From: Streptomyces sp. SM10
GTDB lineage: Bacteria; Actinomycetota; Actinomycetes; Streptomycetales; Streptomycetaceae
Length of the DNA stretch: 64,000 nt
Reading direction: 5' to 3'
Assembly (NCBI RefSeq): GCF_002910915.1
Contig: NZ_NEUF01000048.1
Location: 1 to 64,000 of the forward strand
The notes under the pieces were generated by a model. The model searched no databases, was not told where the DNA came from, and was given only the letters and a program-made list of their open reading frames with translations. Positions 35,858 to 44,992 of the stretch are shown here, piece after piece. Both the position numbers and the translations under genes were made by a program. How positions within the stretch are numbered: position 1 is the first letter of the stretch; every line of letters starts with the position of its first letter.

Positions 35858-35993
35858 TACTCCAGCCGGACTTCGGTGTATGTCCTGGTCAACGGCTTGA
35901 TCGTGGGGATTTTTGCTAGATGGTGCCGGGTGAGGGGTGGTTTCGCCCGGCCTGTCCCGCGAACGAATGACCACGCCGTGTGTAGTGACTGCG
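35858..35993 (+). repeat. Left 136-bp inverted terminal repeat of the IS701-like element
   Basis: Starts TACTCCAGCCGGACTTCGG. It matches the reverse complement of 37287-37422 except at 35981 (T/C) and 35990 (T/A). It is much longer than the usual few tens of bases for IS ends. Confidence 0.9.
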
Positions 35994-36013
35994 ACGGGGG
36001 GCAGTCATCGCAT

Positions 36014-37245
36014 GTGATCGGTGACGTACCTGCCTCCGTGTTTGAACAAGAGCTGGAAGAAATCTTCTTGCGGATCGGACACCGCTTCCCCCGCGTCGAA
36101 CCCAGGCGCCGGGTTCGGGACTACGTGCGAGGACTGCTCGGGCCAGTGGGGCGCAAGAACTCCTGGCAACTGGCCGAGTTCGCCGGGCACCCTACGCCTG
36201 ACGGGCTGCAGCATCTCCTGGCGAAGAGCCGCTGGGAAGCCGGCGGGATACGCGACGACCTGCAGGGATACGTCGCCGATCACCTCGGCACCGACGACGG
36301 CATCCTGATCATTGACGGCACCGGATTCGTCAAGAAGGGCACCACCTCCGCCGGGTGCAACGGCAGTACTCCGGAACCCCCGGCCGCACCGAGAACTGCC
36401 AGATCGGTGTCTTTGCCGCCTACGTCAGCACCCGGGGCCACGCTCTCGTCGACCGCGAGCTCTACCTCCCCGAATCCTGGACCGACGCCCCCGAACGCTG
36501 CCGCACAGCCCACATCCCCGAAAACCGCCCGTTCGCGACCAAGGACGAGCTGGCCCGCACCATGGTCCTGCGCGCGCAGGCCGGCCCGCTGCCCGTCGCC
36601 TGGGTCGCGGCCGATGCCGCCTACGGACAGGACTCCCGCTTCCGACGCTTCCTGGAAGACGCCGGTTTGTCCTACGTCGTGGCCGTGCCCAAGTCCCAGC
36701 AGGTCCACGGGCCCCCGCATCGCATACCTCATCGGCCAAGCTCCCACCGAGGCATGGCAGCGGCTCTCCTGCGGCGACGGCGCCAAAGGGCCTCGGCTCT
36801 ATGACTGGGCTGCCGCCCACCTGCCGGCGGTCTGGGAGTTCGACGGCGACGAGCCCACCCGGCAACGTTGGATGCTTGCCCACCGCAGCATCACCAAGCC
36901 CGACAAGCTCGCCTACTTCCTCGCATCCGCGCCCTTGGACGCCACCGTCGCCGATCTCGTTCAGGTAGGTCGCAGGGTGTCGCTGGAAAATCGGGGAGTG
37001 CTTCCAGAGCGCGAAGAACGAATGCGGCCTGGACCAGTACGAAGTCCGCCGCTACGTCGGCTGGCACCGGCACATCACCCTCGCCATGTTCGCCCACGCT
37101 TCTCGCCGTCAGCGCCGCCCAAGAGCGCCAAAAGGGGGAGCCGGTCACGACACACCCGACCTCGTGGACCTCACCCCGGCCGAGATCCGCCGTCTACTGG
37201 CAACTACCCGCCGACGTCCTGCTCGACAGGGCAACCATGCAATGA
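36014..37245 (+). pseudogene. IS701-family DDE transposase, multiply frameshifted
   Basis: The fragments in order are: LGPVGRKNSWQLAEFAGH and DDGILIIDGTGFVKKGTTSAG up to about 36355. A second frame carries QRQYSGTPGRTENCQIGVF, VAADAAYGQDSRFRRFLED and VAVPKSQQVHGP to about 36715. The first frame returns with RIAYLIGQAPTEAWQRLS to about 36965. A third frame has CRWKIGECFQSAKNECGLD and HITLAMFAHA, and a last shift near 37095 precedes LLAVSAAQERQKGEPV and the stop at 37245. Catalytic DDE regions are recognisable, but at least four frameshifts make it inactive. Confidence 0.88.
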
Positions 37246-37286
37246 ACTGGTCGAGAGGGCGCCGCCGACACCAGGCCCGGTCCCGC

Positions 37287-37422
37287 CGCTGTCACTACGC
37301 ACGGCGTGGTCATTCGTTCGCGGGACAGGCCGGGCGAAACCACCCCTCACCCGGCACCATCTAGCAAAAATCCCCACGATCAAGCCGTTGACCAGGACAT
37401 ACACCGAAGTCCGGCTGGAGTA
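37287..37422 (-). repeat. Right 136-bp inverted terminal repeat of the IS701-like element
   Basis: Reverse complement of the left end at 134 of 136 positions. Homology stops at 37286. The outside base 37423 begins the second CTAG. Confidence 0.9.
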
Positions 37423-37827
37423 CTAGGGGGTCTTCGTCTGCCGCGCCGGATACACGGCCAGGGAGAACGAGTGCCCGGCCGGGTCGGTGTAGACGCGGAC
37501 GTCGCGGGGCCCGCTGTTGGTGTCCCCCGTGTCCACCGGCCGGGCCCCGAGGCCGATCGCCTCGCGCTCGGCCTCGTCCATGTCTCCCGGGTCCACCAGG
37601 ATGCGCAGATGCGCCTGCTGGGAGTCCTCCGGACGCGGCCAGCTCGGCGGCGCGTAGCCGTGGTCGCGGCGGACCGCCAGGTGCACACCGGTGTTGCCGA
37701 CGATCTCGACGAAGTCGGGATCGCTCCCGATCCGCGTCTCCGCGTCGAGGAGAGCCGCGTAGAAGTGTGCGAGCTCCATGGGTTCGGCGCAGTCCAGGAC
37801 CAGAACGCTTGTTTTCCCGACAGTCAT
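37423..37827 (-). CDS. VOC-family (glyoxalase/bleomycin-resistance fold) protein
   Basis: A 134-residue single-module VOC protein of the common Streptomyces type: KTSVLVLDCAEPMELAHFYAALL at the N-terminus and YTDPAGHSFSLAVYP at the C-terminus, with metal-ligand-like His and Glu positions not obviously complete. Function is unknown; the family includes dioxygenases and drug-binding proteins. Its TAG (37425-37423) is part of the right CTAG. Before insertion it would have shared the TA of the stop codon with the convergent MFS gene. Confidence 0.8.
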   Translation of the reverse strand: MTVGKTSVLVLDCAEPMELAHFYAALLDAETRIGSDPDFVEIVGNTGVHLAVRRDHGYAPPSWPRPEDSQQAHLRILVDPGDMDEAEREAIGLGARPVDTGDTNSGPRDVRVYTDPAGHSFSLAVYPARQTKTP

Positions 37828-37974
37828 GCCCCATCGCTACCCCCGATGGGGCGTCACACGCCGGGAGTGCCGGTCAACCTCCGCGACGATGCAGCCAGTT
37901 GAGCGGGATCCTCTGATCGTCTCCGTGGGTTCGACCCATCGACTTCACCATATCTTCACTGGCAGCATGTGCGG

Positions 37975-39984
37975 ATGACCCGTATGGCCAAGGGGGCCAA
38001 CACCCCTGTCCCGGCTGCCCCGCTCCGCGTGGCGGTCTGCCGCCGGCACGTCTCCGGCGCACCCGTGGTGGACGCGTCCGTCCTGTTGCTCGACGCGGAC
38101 GGGAAGGTACGAGGCGATCACGACCTCGTCTTCTACAACCAGCCCACCCATCCCTCGGGCACGGTCCGTCACAGGGGCGCGGTGGAGGGCGGTGGACAGA
38201 TCGCCGAGTGGCTGGAGCTCGACCTCCCACGCATCGAACCCGTCGTGCAGCGCCTGGTGATCGCGGGATCGTGCGAGGGCGGTGTCTTCGGGCAGGTGCA
38301 GGACCTCTCCCTGCAGACGCTGACTCCGGACGGGGCGACGGCCGCGTTCTACGCGGTCACGGACGCCACCACGGAGACGGCGTTCGTCCTGGGGGAGTTC
38401 TACCGGCGCGACGGCGGATGGAAGTTCCGGGCCGTGGGCCAGGGATACGCGTCCGGGCTCGCCGGTCTCGCCTCGGACTTCGGGATCGCCGTGGAGGAGA
38501 ACGCACCCGCGCAGCCCGCCGTCCCCCAGCCCCCACAGCCGCAGCCGCCTCAGGACGCCGTCCCGTTCCCCTTCTCCTTCGGCCCGGAGTTCCCTCCCGT
38601 CGTACGACGCGGGCGGGGCGGCGACGTCCTCACGGTCGACGCACCCGGTGGTCGCGGACCGGTCGTCGTCGAGGCCCGGTCCGAGGGCGACGGCTACTTC
38701 GCGGTCCACACGCTCGACGCGCGGAACAGGGAGGACGAACTCCTCTTCAACACCACCATGCCGGGATTCCGGGGACGGGCACTCACCCACCACCCCGGCG
38801 ACCGCGCGCTGCGGCTGCGCGTCGAGGCGGACGACGACTGGACCGTGGTCGTCCAGCCCGTCTCCACGGCCAGGCACCTGAGCGACGGCATCCAGGGCAC
38901 CGGGCCCGACGTGCTCGTGCACAGGGGAGCCCCCGCCGACGTGGACGCCGCGTACTTCGGGGACGAGGACGGTGACGGCTGCTTCGCCCTCTGGTGCGTC
39001 GAACCCGCCCTGAACTCCGAGGGGGACATCGGGGACCTCCTGATCAACGAGACCGGCGCGCTGCGCCACACCGTCCCGCTCCCCGACGGCCCCCTGGTGC
39101 TGCGCATCGAGGCCGACGGGCCGTGGACCCTCGGCGTCAGGCCGCTGCCGGTGTCCGACCCGGCGGCCGACCGGGCCGCGGGTGTCCGCACGGGCCGCGG
39201 CCGGGCCCTCGTCACGCTCACCAACCCGGCACCCGGACGCCCCGCCCTCCTCGACTACACGATCCAGGGCGACGGAGCCGTGTTCGGCTACACCGTCCAG
39301 ATCCTCGACGAGTACGGCGACGGCGAACAGCTCCTGCGGGGCAGCCAGGACGGCCGGTGCGGCAGGACCCTCCTCTTCCGCAACGGCGAGAGCGAGGTGA
39401 GCCTCGGCGTCGAGGACGCCGCCGACTGGCGGCTCGGCCTGCATCCCGTCGAGGAGGCGCCCGTGCTCACCGGCCCGGTGCGGGGCACCGGGAGCGAGGT
39501 GTTCCGCTACGACGGCCCGCCCGCGCTGCTCGGCGTGGGCAGGACCACCGGCGACGAGGGGCCGCTCACCACCCGCACCGTCCAGGCGCACGGCAGGACC
39601 GTCATCTCCGCGGACACCTGCGGCCGGCGCCGCCCCGCCGTCGGACCGCTGTGGGTGTCGGGCGCCGGCCACTGCTACGTCCTGGTCGGAGCCGAGGACC
39701 ACACCGGCTGGCACATCGAGCCGACCGGCATCCAGGACGTGCCGGTGCTCGGCACCACGGTGTCGGGCACCGGGTACGGAGTGGTGCACCACCCCGGTCC
39801 GGAGTCCGACGTCATGGTCACGCACGAGCCCCGGGGCGGGCTCGACCTGCTGGTCGTCTGGGCCCTCGACGAGCGTCTCGAACCGGTGCGCAGGGTGAGC
39901 ACCGGCGCCGGCCTGCAACGGCTCCCCTCCGGTTTCCTCCAGATCAGGACCTCGGGCCGCTGGACGCTCGGCACAGGCGGCTGA
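37975..39984 (+). CDS. TerD-domain protein with five C-terminal repeats
   Basis: A 669-residue protein. The N-terminal TerD domain (about residues 1-165) has VDASVLLLDADGKVRGDHDLVFYNQ and the calcium-site-like acidic residues of TerD stress proteins. A Pro-rich linker (about 172-190) leads to five beta-rich repeats of about 75-105 residues. Each begins near G-x-G-x-x-V and ends in a Trp-containing strand (WTVVVQP, WTLGVRP, WRLGLHP, WHIEP, WTLG). It probably is a cytosolic stress or signalling protein. The start could also be GTG 37969 or the Met at 37984; there is little leader after a -10-like TATCTT at 37951. Confidence 0.8.
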   Translation: MTRMAKGANTPVPAAPLRVAVCRRHVSGAPVVDASVLLLDADGKVRGDHDLVFYNQPTHPSGTVRHRGAVEGGGQIAEWLELDLPRIEPVVQRLVIAGSCEGGVFGQVQDLSLQTLTPDGATAAFYAVTDATTETAFVLGEFYRRDGGWKFRAVGQGYASGLAGLASDFGIAVEENAPAQPAVPQPPQPQPPQDAVPFPFSFGPEFPPVVRRGRGGDVLTVDAPGGRGPVVVEARSEGDGYFAVHTLDARNREDELLFNTTMPGFRGRALTHHPGDRALRLRVEADDDWTVVVQPVSTARHLSDGIQGTGPDVLVHRGAPADVDAAYFGDEDGDGCFALWCVEPALNSEGDIGDLLINETGALRHTVPLPDGPLVLRIEADGPWTLGVRPLPVSDPAADRAAGVRTGRGRALVTLTNPAPGRPALLDYTIQGDGAVFGYTVQILDEYGDGEQLLRGSQDGRCGRTLLFRNGESEVSLGVEDAADWRLGLHPVEEAPVLTGPVRGTGSEVFRYDGPPALLGVGRTTGDEGPLTTRTVQAHGRTVISADTCGRRRPAVGPLWVSGAGHCYVLVGAEDHTGWHIEPTGIQDVPVLGTTVSGTGYGVVHHPGPESDVMVTHEPRGGLDLLVVWALDERLEPVRRVSTGAGLQRLPSGFLQIRTSGRWTLGTGG

Positions 39985-40056
39985 CAGGGGCGCGCCGTAC
40001 GGGCGCACGGCGCGCCCGGGACGACGATCGGCGGACCGCGGCCTAGGGTGCGGAAC

Positions 40057-41574
40057 ATGGCAGCGAGCGCGGGTGACCGGGACACAGACTCTTCCGGTCC
40101 GGGCCCCTCCGACCCCCGTCGCTGGCGCGCCCTGGCCGTCTGCCTGGTGGCGGGCTTCATGACGCTGCTGGACGTCTCCATCGTCAACGTGGCGCTGCCG
40201 TCCATCAAGGAGGGCCTCGACACCCCTGAGTCCGACCTCCAGTGGGTGCTGTCCGGCTACGCCCTCGCCTTCGGTCTCGTTCTCATCCCGGGCGGGCGCC
40301 TCGGCGACGCCCGGGGGCGCCGCGTGGTGTTCATGTGGGGGCTGGCGCTCTTCACACTGGCCTCCGCCGCCTGCGGGGCCGCCCAGTCCAGTCTCTGGCT
40401 CGTCGTCGCCCGGCTTCTCCAGGGCGCGGCCGGCGGACTGCTCTCGCCCCAGATCTCCGCGCTCATCCAGCAGATGTTCTCCGGACGCGAGCGGGGCCGC
40501 GCCTTCGGCATGTTCGGCACCGTGGTCGGCATCTCCACCGCCGTCGGCCCGCTGCTGGGCGGTCTCCTGATCCAGGGTGCCGGGGCGCAGGAGGGGTGGC
40601 GCTGGGTCTTCTACGTCAACCTTCCGATCGGGATCGTCTGCCTCCTGCTGGCCAGACGTCTGCTGCCCGACACCCCGTCGGCGACCCGGGTCCGCCCCCG
40701 CGACCTGGACCCCGTCGGCGTCCTGCTCCTCGGGGCGGGGGTACTCGCCCTGCTGCTGCCCTTCGTCCAGGCCCAGCAGTGGCCCGGCAACGGCAAGTGG
40801 CTCCTCGTCCCGGTGGCCGTGGCCCTGCTCGGGACGTTCGTCGCCTGGGAGTCCCGCTGCTCGCGGCGGAACATCCAGCCGGTGCTGAATCTCTCGCTCT
40901 TCCGGCTCCGGTCCTTCTGGCTGGGCTGCCTGATGATCCTGCTGTACTTCGCCGGATTCACCTCGATCTTCTTCATCAGCACCCTCTACCTGCAGTCCGG
41001 GCTGCACTACAGCGCCCTGGAGGCCGGTCTGGCCATCACTCCGTTCGCCTTGGGCGCGGGCGCATCGGCGAGCATCGGCGGCCGGCTGGTCAGCCGTTTC
41101 GGGCGGCCCCTCATCGTCGTGGGGCTCACCATGGTGGCCGTCGGACTCGGGCTCACCGCGCTGGCCGCGCACCTGGTGCCGGGCAGGGGCGCAGGGCTCG
41201 CGATGGCCGCCCCGCTGCTGCTGGCCGGACTGGGCAGCGGACTCGTCATCGCACCCAACCAGACCCTCACCCTCTCCGAGGTCCCGGTGAACAACGCGGG
41301 CAGCGCGGGCGGCACCCTCCAGACCAGCCAGCGCGTCGGTTCGTCCATCGGGATCGCCGCCGTGGGCTCGGTCTTCTTCGCCCGACTGGGCGCGGGCGAC
41401 TGGGCGGCGGCCTACGACCACGGGCTCCTCGTCTCCGTCGTGTTCGTCCTCGCGGGCCTGGTCGTGGCGCTCGCGGACGTCGTGGCGGGCAGGCGGGGAA
41501 GGAGAGACTCCGAGACGTCCGGCGCCACCGGCGCCGGAACCACCGACGCACACGCCCCGAGGGGAACACCATGA
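40057..41574 (+). CDS. DHA2-family (14-TM) MFS drug-efflux transporter
   Basis: A 505-residue pump with about 14 hydrophobic segments. DHA2 signatures are LDVSIVNVALPSIKEGL (motif D1), PGGRLGDARGRRVVFMWG (motif A) and GISTAVGPLLGGLL (motif C). It exports hydrophobic drugs by proton antiport. Its stop overlaps the ATG of the GST-like gene (ATGA at 41571), so the two are translationally coupled. Confidence 0.9.
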   Translation: MAASAGDRDTDSSGPGPSDPRRWRALAVCLVAGFMTLLDVSIVNVALPSIKEGLDTPESDLQWVLSGYALAFGLVLIPGGRLGDARGRRVVFMWGLALFTLASAACGAAQSSLWLVVARLLQGAAGGLLSPQISALIQQMFSGRERGRAFGMFGTVVGISTAVGPLLGGLLIQGAGAQEGWRWVFYVNLPIGIVCLLLARRLLPDTPSATRVRPRDLDPVGVLLLGAGVLALLLPFVQAQQWPGNGKWLLVPVAVALLGTFVAWESRCSRRNIQPVLNLSLFRLRSFWLGCLMILLYFAGFTSIFFISTLYLQSGLHYSALEAGLAITPFALGAGASASIGGRLVSRFGRPLIVVGLTMVAVGLGLTALAAHLVPGRGAGLAMAAPLLLAGLGSGLVIAPNQTLTLSEVPVNNAGSAGGTLQTSQRVGSSIGIAAVGSVFFARLGAGDWAAAYDHGLLVSVVFVLAGLVVALADVVAGRRGRRDSETSGATGAGTTDAHAPRGTP

Positions 41575-42602
41575 GCGACACCGAGGACCGGGAGCAGGAC
41601 GGGAACACCTCCTACGGCCACAAGCCCTTCAAGCGCTCCCGCAGTCACTTCGCGGACCGCATCACCGCCGACGGCCGTGACGGCTGGCCCGTCGAGGCCG
41701 GCCGCTACCGCCTGGTCGTCAGCCGCGCCTGCCCCTGGGCGAGCCGCGCCCTGGTCTCACGGCGGCTGCTGGGGCTCGAGAGCGCCCTCTCCCTGGCCGT
41801 CGCCGACCCCATCCAGGACGACCGCAGCTGGCGCTTCACCCTCGACGAGGGGGGCAGGGACCCGGTGCTCGGCATCAGCCACCTCAGCGAGGCGTACGAC
41901 GCACGGGAGAGCGGCTACCCGGGCGGGGTCAGCGTGCCCGCGATCGTCGACGTACCGACCCGGGCCCTGGTCACCAACGACTACCAGCGGATCACGCTCG
42001 ACCTGGCCACCGAATGGACCGCCCTGCACCGGCCCGGCGCGCCCGACCTCTACCCGGAGCGGCTGCGCGACGAGATCGACTCGGTGATGGACGGGATCTA
42101 CCGGGACGTCAACAACGGGGTCTACCGAGCGGGTTTCGCCGCGGGGCAGGGCGAGTACGAAGCGGCGTACGTCGATGTGTTCCGCCGCCTGGACCTGGTC
42201 TCCGAACGCCTCGCCCGGCAGCGCTACCTGGTCGGGGACACGATCACCGAGGCCGACATCCGGCTGTTCACCACACTGGTGCGCTTCGACGCCGTCTACC
42301 ACGGGCACTTCAAGTGCAACCGGTCCAAGCTCTCCGAGGACCCCGTCCTGTGGGCGTACGTCCGCGACCTCCACCAGACGCCCGGCTTCGGCGACACCGT
42401 CGACTTCGACCACATCAAGCGGCACTACTACCAGGTGCACACCGGCATCAACCCGACCGGTGTCGTGCCGCTCGGCCCCGACCTGTCCGGCTGGAAGGCT
42501 CCGCACCACCGGGAGCAGTTGGGCGGCCGGCCGTTCGGCGACGGCACCCCGCCCGGCCCGGTGCCGCCGGGCGAGGAGGTCCCGGCGCGAGGGCGCCCCT
42601 GA
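41571..42602 (+). CDS. Glutathionyl-hydroquinone reductase-like (Xi-class GST fold) protein
   Basis: A 343-residue protein with the Xi-class active-site motif Cys54-Pro-Trp-Ala in VVSRACPWASRAL, an N-terminal thioredoxin-like domain and a C-terminal all-helical domain (YLVGDTITEADIRLFTTLVRFD). Xi-class enzymes reduce thiol conjugates of hydroquinones. Streptomyces make mycothiol rather than glutathione, so the thiol is probably mycothiol (inference). Coupling to a drug pump suggests quinone or xenobiotic detoxification. Confidence 0.87.
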   Translation: MSDTEDREQDGNTSYGHKPFKRSRSHFADRITADGRDGWPVEAGRYRLVVSRACPWASRALVSRRLLGLESALSLAVADPIQDDRSWRFTLDEGGRDPVLGISHLSEAYDARESGYPGGVSVPAIVDVPTRALVTNDYQRITLDLATEWTALHRPGAPDLYPERLRDEIDSVMDGIYRDVNNGVYRAGFAAGQGEYEAAYVDVFRRLDLVSERLARQRYLVGDTITEADIRLFTTLVRFDAVYHGHFKCNRSKLSEDPVLWAYVRDLHQTPGFGDTVDFDHIKRHYYQVHTGINPTGVVPLGPDLSGWKAPHHREQLGGRPFGDGTPPGPVPPGEEVPARGRP

Positions 42603-42607
42603 CCGGC

Positions 42608-43477
42608 TCACTCCGCGCGTGGCGGCGGCCCGGCGTTCGCGCTCGCCAGCGGCGAGCGGGCGAGTACGACGCAGCCGACGGCGATCAGGGCCAGCCCGGC
42701 CAGCTGGGGCAGCAGCCACCACCCGGTCCGCAGTTCCTCACCGAACAGGGTCACCCCGTAGGTGATGCTGATGAGCGCGTCCCCGAGCGTCAGCATCGGC
42801 TGCACCGCCACCAGCGATCCGGCCTGGAGGGCGTTCTGGAGGAGGAACAGCGCGCCCACCCCGGCCGCCGCCGTCGCGTACAGCTGCCACGCCGTCAGCA
42901 AGCCCGCCGCGCCGTCACTCTCCAGACGCGACATGGCGTCCTTCATCAGCGCGGCCGTCAGCGCGTACCCACAGGCCGCGGCCAGTCCCAGCAGCGCGGC
43001 CCTGGCATTGCCGGAGGTGCCGAGCGCCGCCGCGATCAGCGCCGTCTCGAAGAGCCCGGTCGCCACCAGCGCCGGGACCCAGGCCGCGCCCTGCACGTCG
43101 TCGCTCCCGCCGACCGGCGCGGCGGCTGCCATGCCGAGAGCCAGGCCGGCCGTCACGGCGGCCACCCCGGCCCAGACCGTGCGCGGTACACCGACCCGCA
43201 TGACGAACCCGGCGATGACCAGGGTCGCGGGCAGCTCGATGACGAAGATCGGCTGGACCACAGCGATCGGCCCCGTGGCCAGGGCCACCGCCTGGCACAC
43301 GGCCGCGACGACCACGAGCGCGATCCCGCCGAGCCACACCTTCTTCCGCAGCAGATGCCTGATCAGCGACAGGTGCATCGCCTCGCTGTCGGGCACGTCG
43401 AGCGCGGCCCGGCGCTGCAGCACCGAGGCGGTGCCGTTGCTGAGAGCGGTCAGGACCGCGAACAGGACACTGATCAC
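42608..43477 (-). CDS. DMT-superfamily (EamA-like) transporter
   Basis: A 289-residue membrane protein with about nine to ten hydrophobic segments and the internal duplication typical of DMT permeases (AVLTALSNGTASVLQRRAAL at the start, TLGDALISITYGVTLFGEEL in the second half). GTG start at 43477. It is convergent with the GST-like gene, 5 bp apart. The substrate is unknown. Confidence 0.8.
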   Translation of the reverse strand: MISVLFAVLTALSNGTASVLQRRAALDVPDSEAMHLSLIRHLLRKKVWLGGIALVVVAAVCQAVALATGPIAVVQPIFVIELPATLVIAGFVMRVGVPRTVWAGVAAVTAGLALGMAAAAPVGGSDDVQGAAWVPALVATGLFETALIAAALGTSGNARAALLGLAAACGYALTAALMKDAMSRLESDGAAGLLTAWQLYATAAAGVGALFLLQNALQAGSLVAVQPMLTLGDALISITYGVTLFGEELRTGWWLLPQLAGLALIAVGCVVLARSPLASANAGPPPRAE

Positions 43478-43582
43478 CGCCCCATCATGAGGGCGGAGAC
43501 CGTCCTGTCACCGATGTCGCGGACCGCGGGGTGTCGCTCGTTCCCGGCCGGCGCCGCCAAGGACCCGCGTACGCTGCGGACC

Positions 43583-44701
43583 ATGGCCGCCACGAACGCT
43601 CCCGTGCTCTCCACCCGCGCACTGAACAGGGCGACGCTGGAGCGCCAGATGCTGCTCCGCCGCACCGCCGTGCCGGTGAAGGACGCCGTCAGCCGTCTGG
43701 TCGGCCTGCAGGCGCAGAACACCAGGCCGCCCTACTTCCAGCTCTTCTCCCGGCTGGAAGGCTTCGACCCGGCCGCCCTCTCGGCGCTGATGGAGTCCCA
43801 CGAGGTGGTCAGGATCGTCACCCTGCGCTCCACGATCCACACCCACACCGCCGAGGACGCCCTCACGCTGCGCCCCCTGGTGCAGGCGGCACGCGACCGG
43901 GAGCTGAACATGTTCCGGAGCGGCCTGGCCGGCGTCGACCTGGACCGGCTGGCCTCGCTCGCCAGGGAGCTCGTCGAGGAACGGCCGCGCACCATGAAGG
44001 AGTTGCGGGAGCGCCTGCGCCTCCACTGGCCGGACGCCGATCCGCAGTCCCTCGGTGTCGCCGCCCGGTGCCGGCTGCCGCTGGTCCAGGTCACGCCACG
44101 GGGGCTCTGGGGGCGCAGCGGGCAGGTCGCGTTGACGACCGCCGAGCACTGGCTGGACAGTCCGCCGCAGCCGGCGGCCTCCCCGGACACGACCGTGCTG
44201 CGCTACCTCGGCGCCTTCGGACCCGCCTCCGTGAAGGACCTGCAGATGTGGGCCGGACTCACCCGGATGCGCGAGGTCTTCGAGCGCCTGCGGCCCGGAC
44301 TCCTCACCTTCCGCGACGAGAACGGCGTGGAACTCTTCGATCTGCCCGACGCCCCGCGTCCCGACCCCGGCACCCCGGCCCCGCCGCGCTTCCTCCCGGA
44401 GTTCGACAACGTCCTGCTCGGCCACGCCGACCGCACCCGGGTGATCCCGCCCGCCTACAAGGGGCGCAACGGGGTGGGCAACCAGTCCTACGGGAGCGTC
44501 CTGGCCGACGGCTTCCTGGCCGCGCTCTGGCGCCTCGACCAGACCGCGGACGAGGCGGTCGTGACCGTGCAGGCCCTGGGGGACCTCGGAGCGGCCACCC
44601 GCGACGAGATCACCCGGGAGGCCTTCGACCTGCTCACGGTGATGGCCCCGGCGCCCGCCCACGACGTCCGGTTCGCCCCCTTCATCGACTTCGGGGGGTG
44701 A
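43583..44701 (+). CDS. Winged-helix DNA-binding domain protein (HTH_42/AlkX-like)
   Basis: A 372-residue protein of the HTH_42 group common in actinobacteria: LSTRALNRATLERQMLLRR, then VKDAVSRLVGLQAQNTRPPY and the later FLPEFDNVLLGHADRTRVIP. Relatives of AlkX/YcaQ are DNA glycosylases that act on crosslinks or alkylated bases. The C-terminal PPAYKGRNGVGNQSYGSVLADG matches the family, but the QxQ/QxD catalytic signature is not clear. The stop (44699-44701) abuts a truncated LysE gene. Confidence 0.75.
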   Translation: MAATNAPVLSTRALNRATLERQMLLRRTAVPVKDAVSRLVGLQAQNTRPPYFQLFSRLEGFDPAALSALMESHEVVRIVTLRSTIHTHTAEDALTLRPLVQAARDRELNMFRSGLAGVDLDRLASLARELVEERPRTMKELRERLRLHWPDADPQSLGVAARCRLPLVQVTPRGLWGRSGQVALTTAEHWLDSPPQPAASPDTTVLRYLGAFGPASVKDLQMWAGLTRMREVFERLRPGLLTFRDENGVELFDLPDAPRPDPGTPAPPRFLPEFDNVLLGHADRTRVIPPAYKGRNGVGNQSYGSVLADGFLAALWRLDQTADEAVVTVQALGDLGAATRDEITREAFDLLTVMAPAPAHDVRFAPFIDFGG

Positions 44702-44962
44702 GACGTGCACGAGATGCGCGGCGCCCGCCGGCTTCACCGCCACGAAGAACGGCACGGACCGCCCGACCAGGGAACCGATCCCCAGCGCGACCGCCGGCAC
44801 CAGCACGTAGGAGCCGGCGACATCGCCCAGCACGGTCGCCAGAGCCGTGCGGCGGCCGTGGGCGAGCGCCCGGCCGATCACGAACAGCACGCTCGGTCCC
44901 GGGATCACGATCACCAACAGGGACATCATCGCGAAGACGAGATACTGATCCGTGGACACCAC
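44702..44962 (-). pseudogene. LysE-family exporter, N-terminal fragment only
   Basis: The first 87 codons encode a normal LysE/RhtB start: FAMMSLLVIVIPGPSVLFVIGR is split by helix 1, then HGRRTALATVLGDVAGSYV and VAVKPAGAAHLVHV. A full member is about 205 residues. At 44702 the frame runs straight into the antisense of the winged-helix gene, so the last ~120 residues are lost. The open frame continues to 43508 but is meaningless there. Confidence 0.85.
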
Positions 44963-44992
44963 GTCGTCGATCTCCCCGCTCGTCGGACCCTG

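Larger units (their letters stand above)
35858..37422 (+). mobile_element. IS701-like insertion element, 1565 bp
   Basis: The element is bounded by near-perfect 136-bp inverted repeats (35858-35993 and 37287-37422, two mismatches) and by CTAG on both outer sides (35854-35857 and 37423-37426). The CTAG copies fit the 4-bp YTAR target duplication of the IS701 family. The single transposase gene inside is broken by several frameshifts. The long inverted ends produce identical short open frames at each end, which are not genes. Confidence 0.85.

Noticed and set aside
35876..36010. Small protein encoded in the insertion-element end, repeated at 37404-37290
   Set aside because: The identical short frames are simply a result of the 136-bp inverted repeats.
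37945..41553. A 1202-codon open frame on the minus strand
   Set aside because: It lies antisense to the TerD and DHA2 genes and has low-complexity Glu/Gly/Arg-rich composition. Long antisense frames are common in very high-GC DNA.
43508..44962. A 484-residue LysE fusion protein
   Set aside because: Only the first 87 codons are LysE-like; the remainder is antisense to the winged-helix gene.
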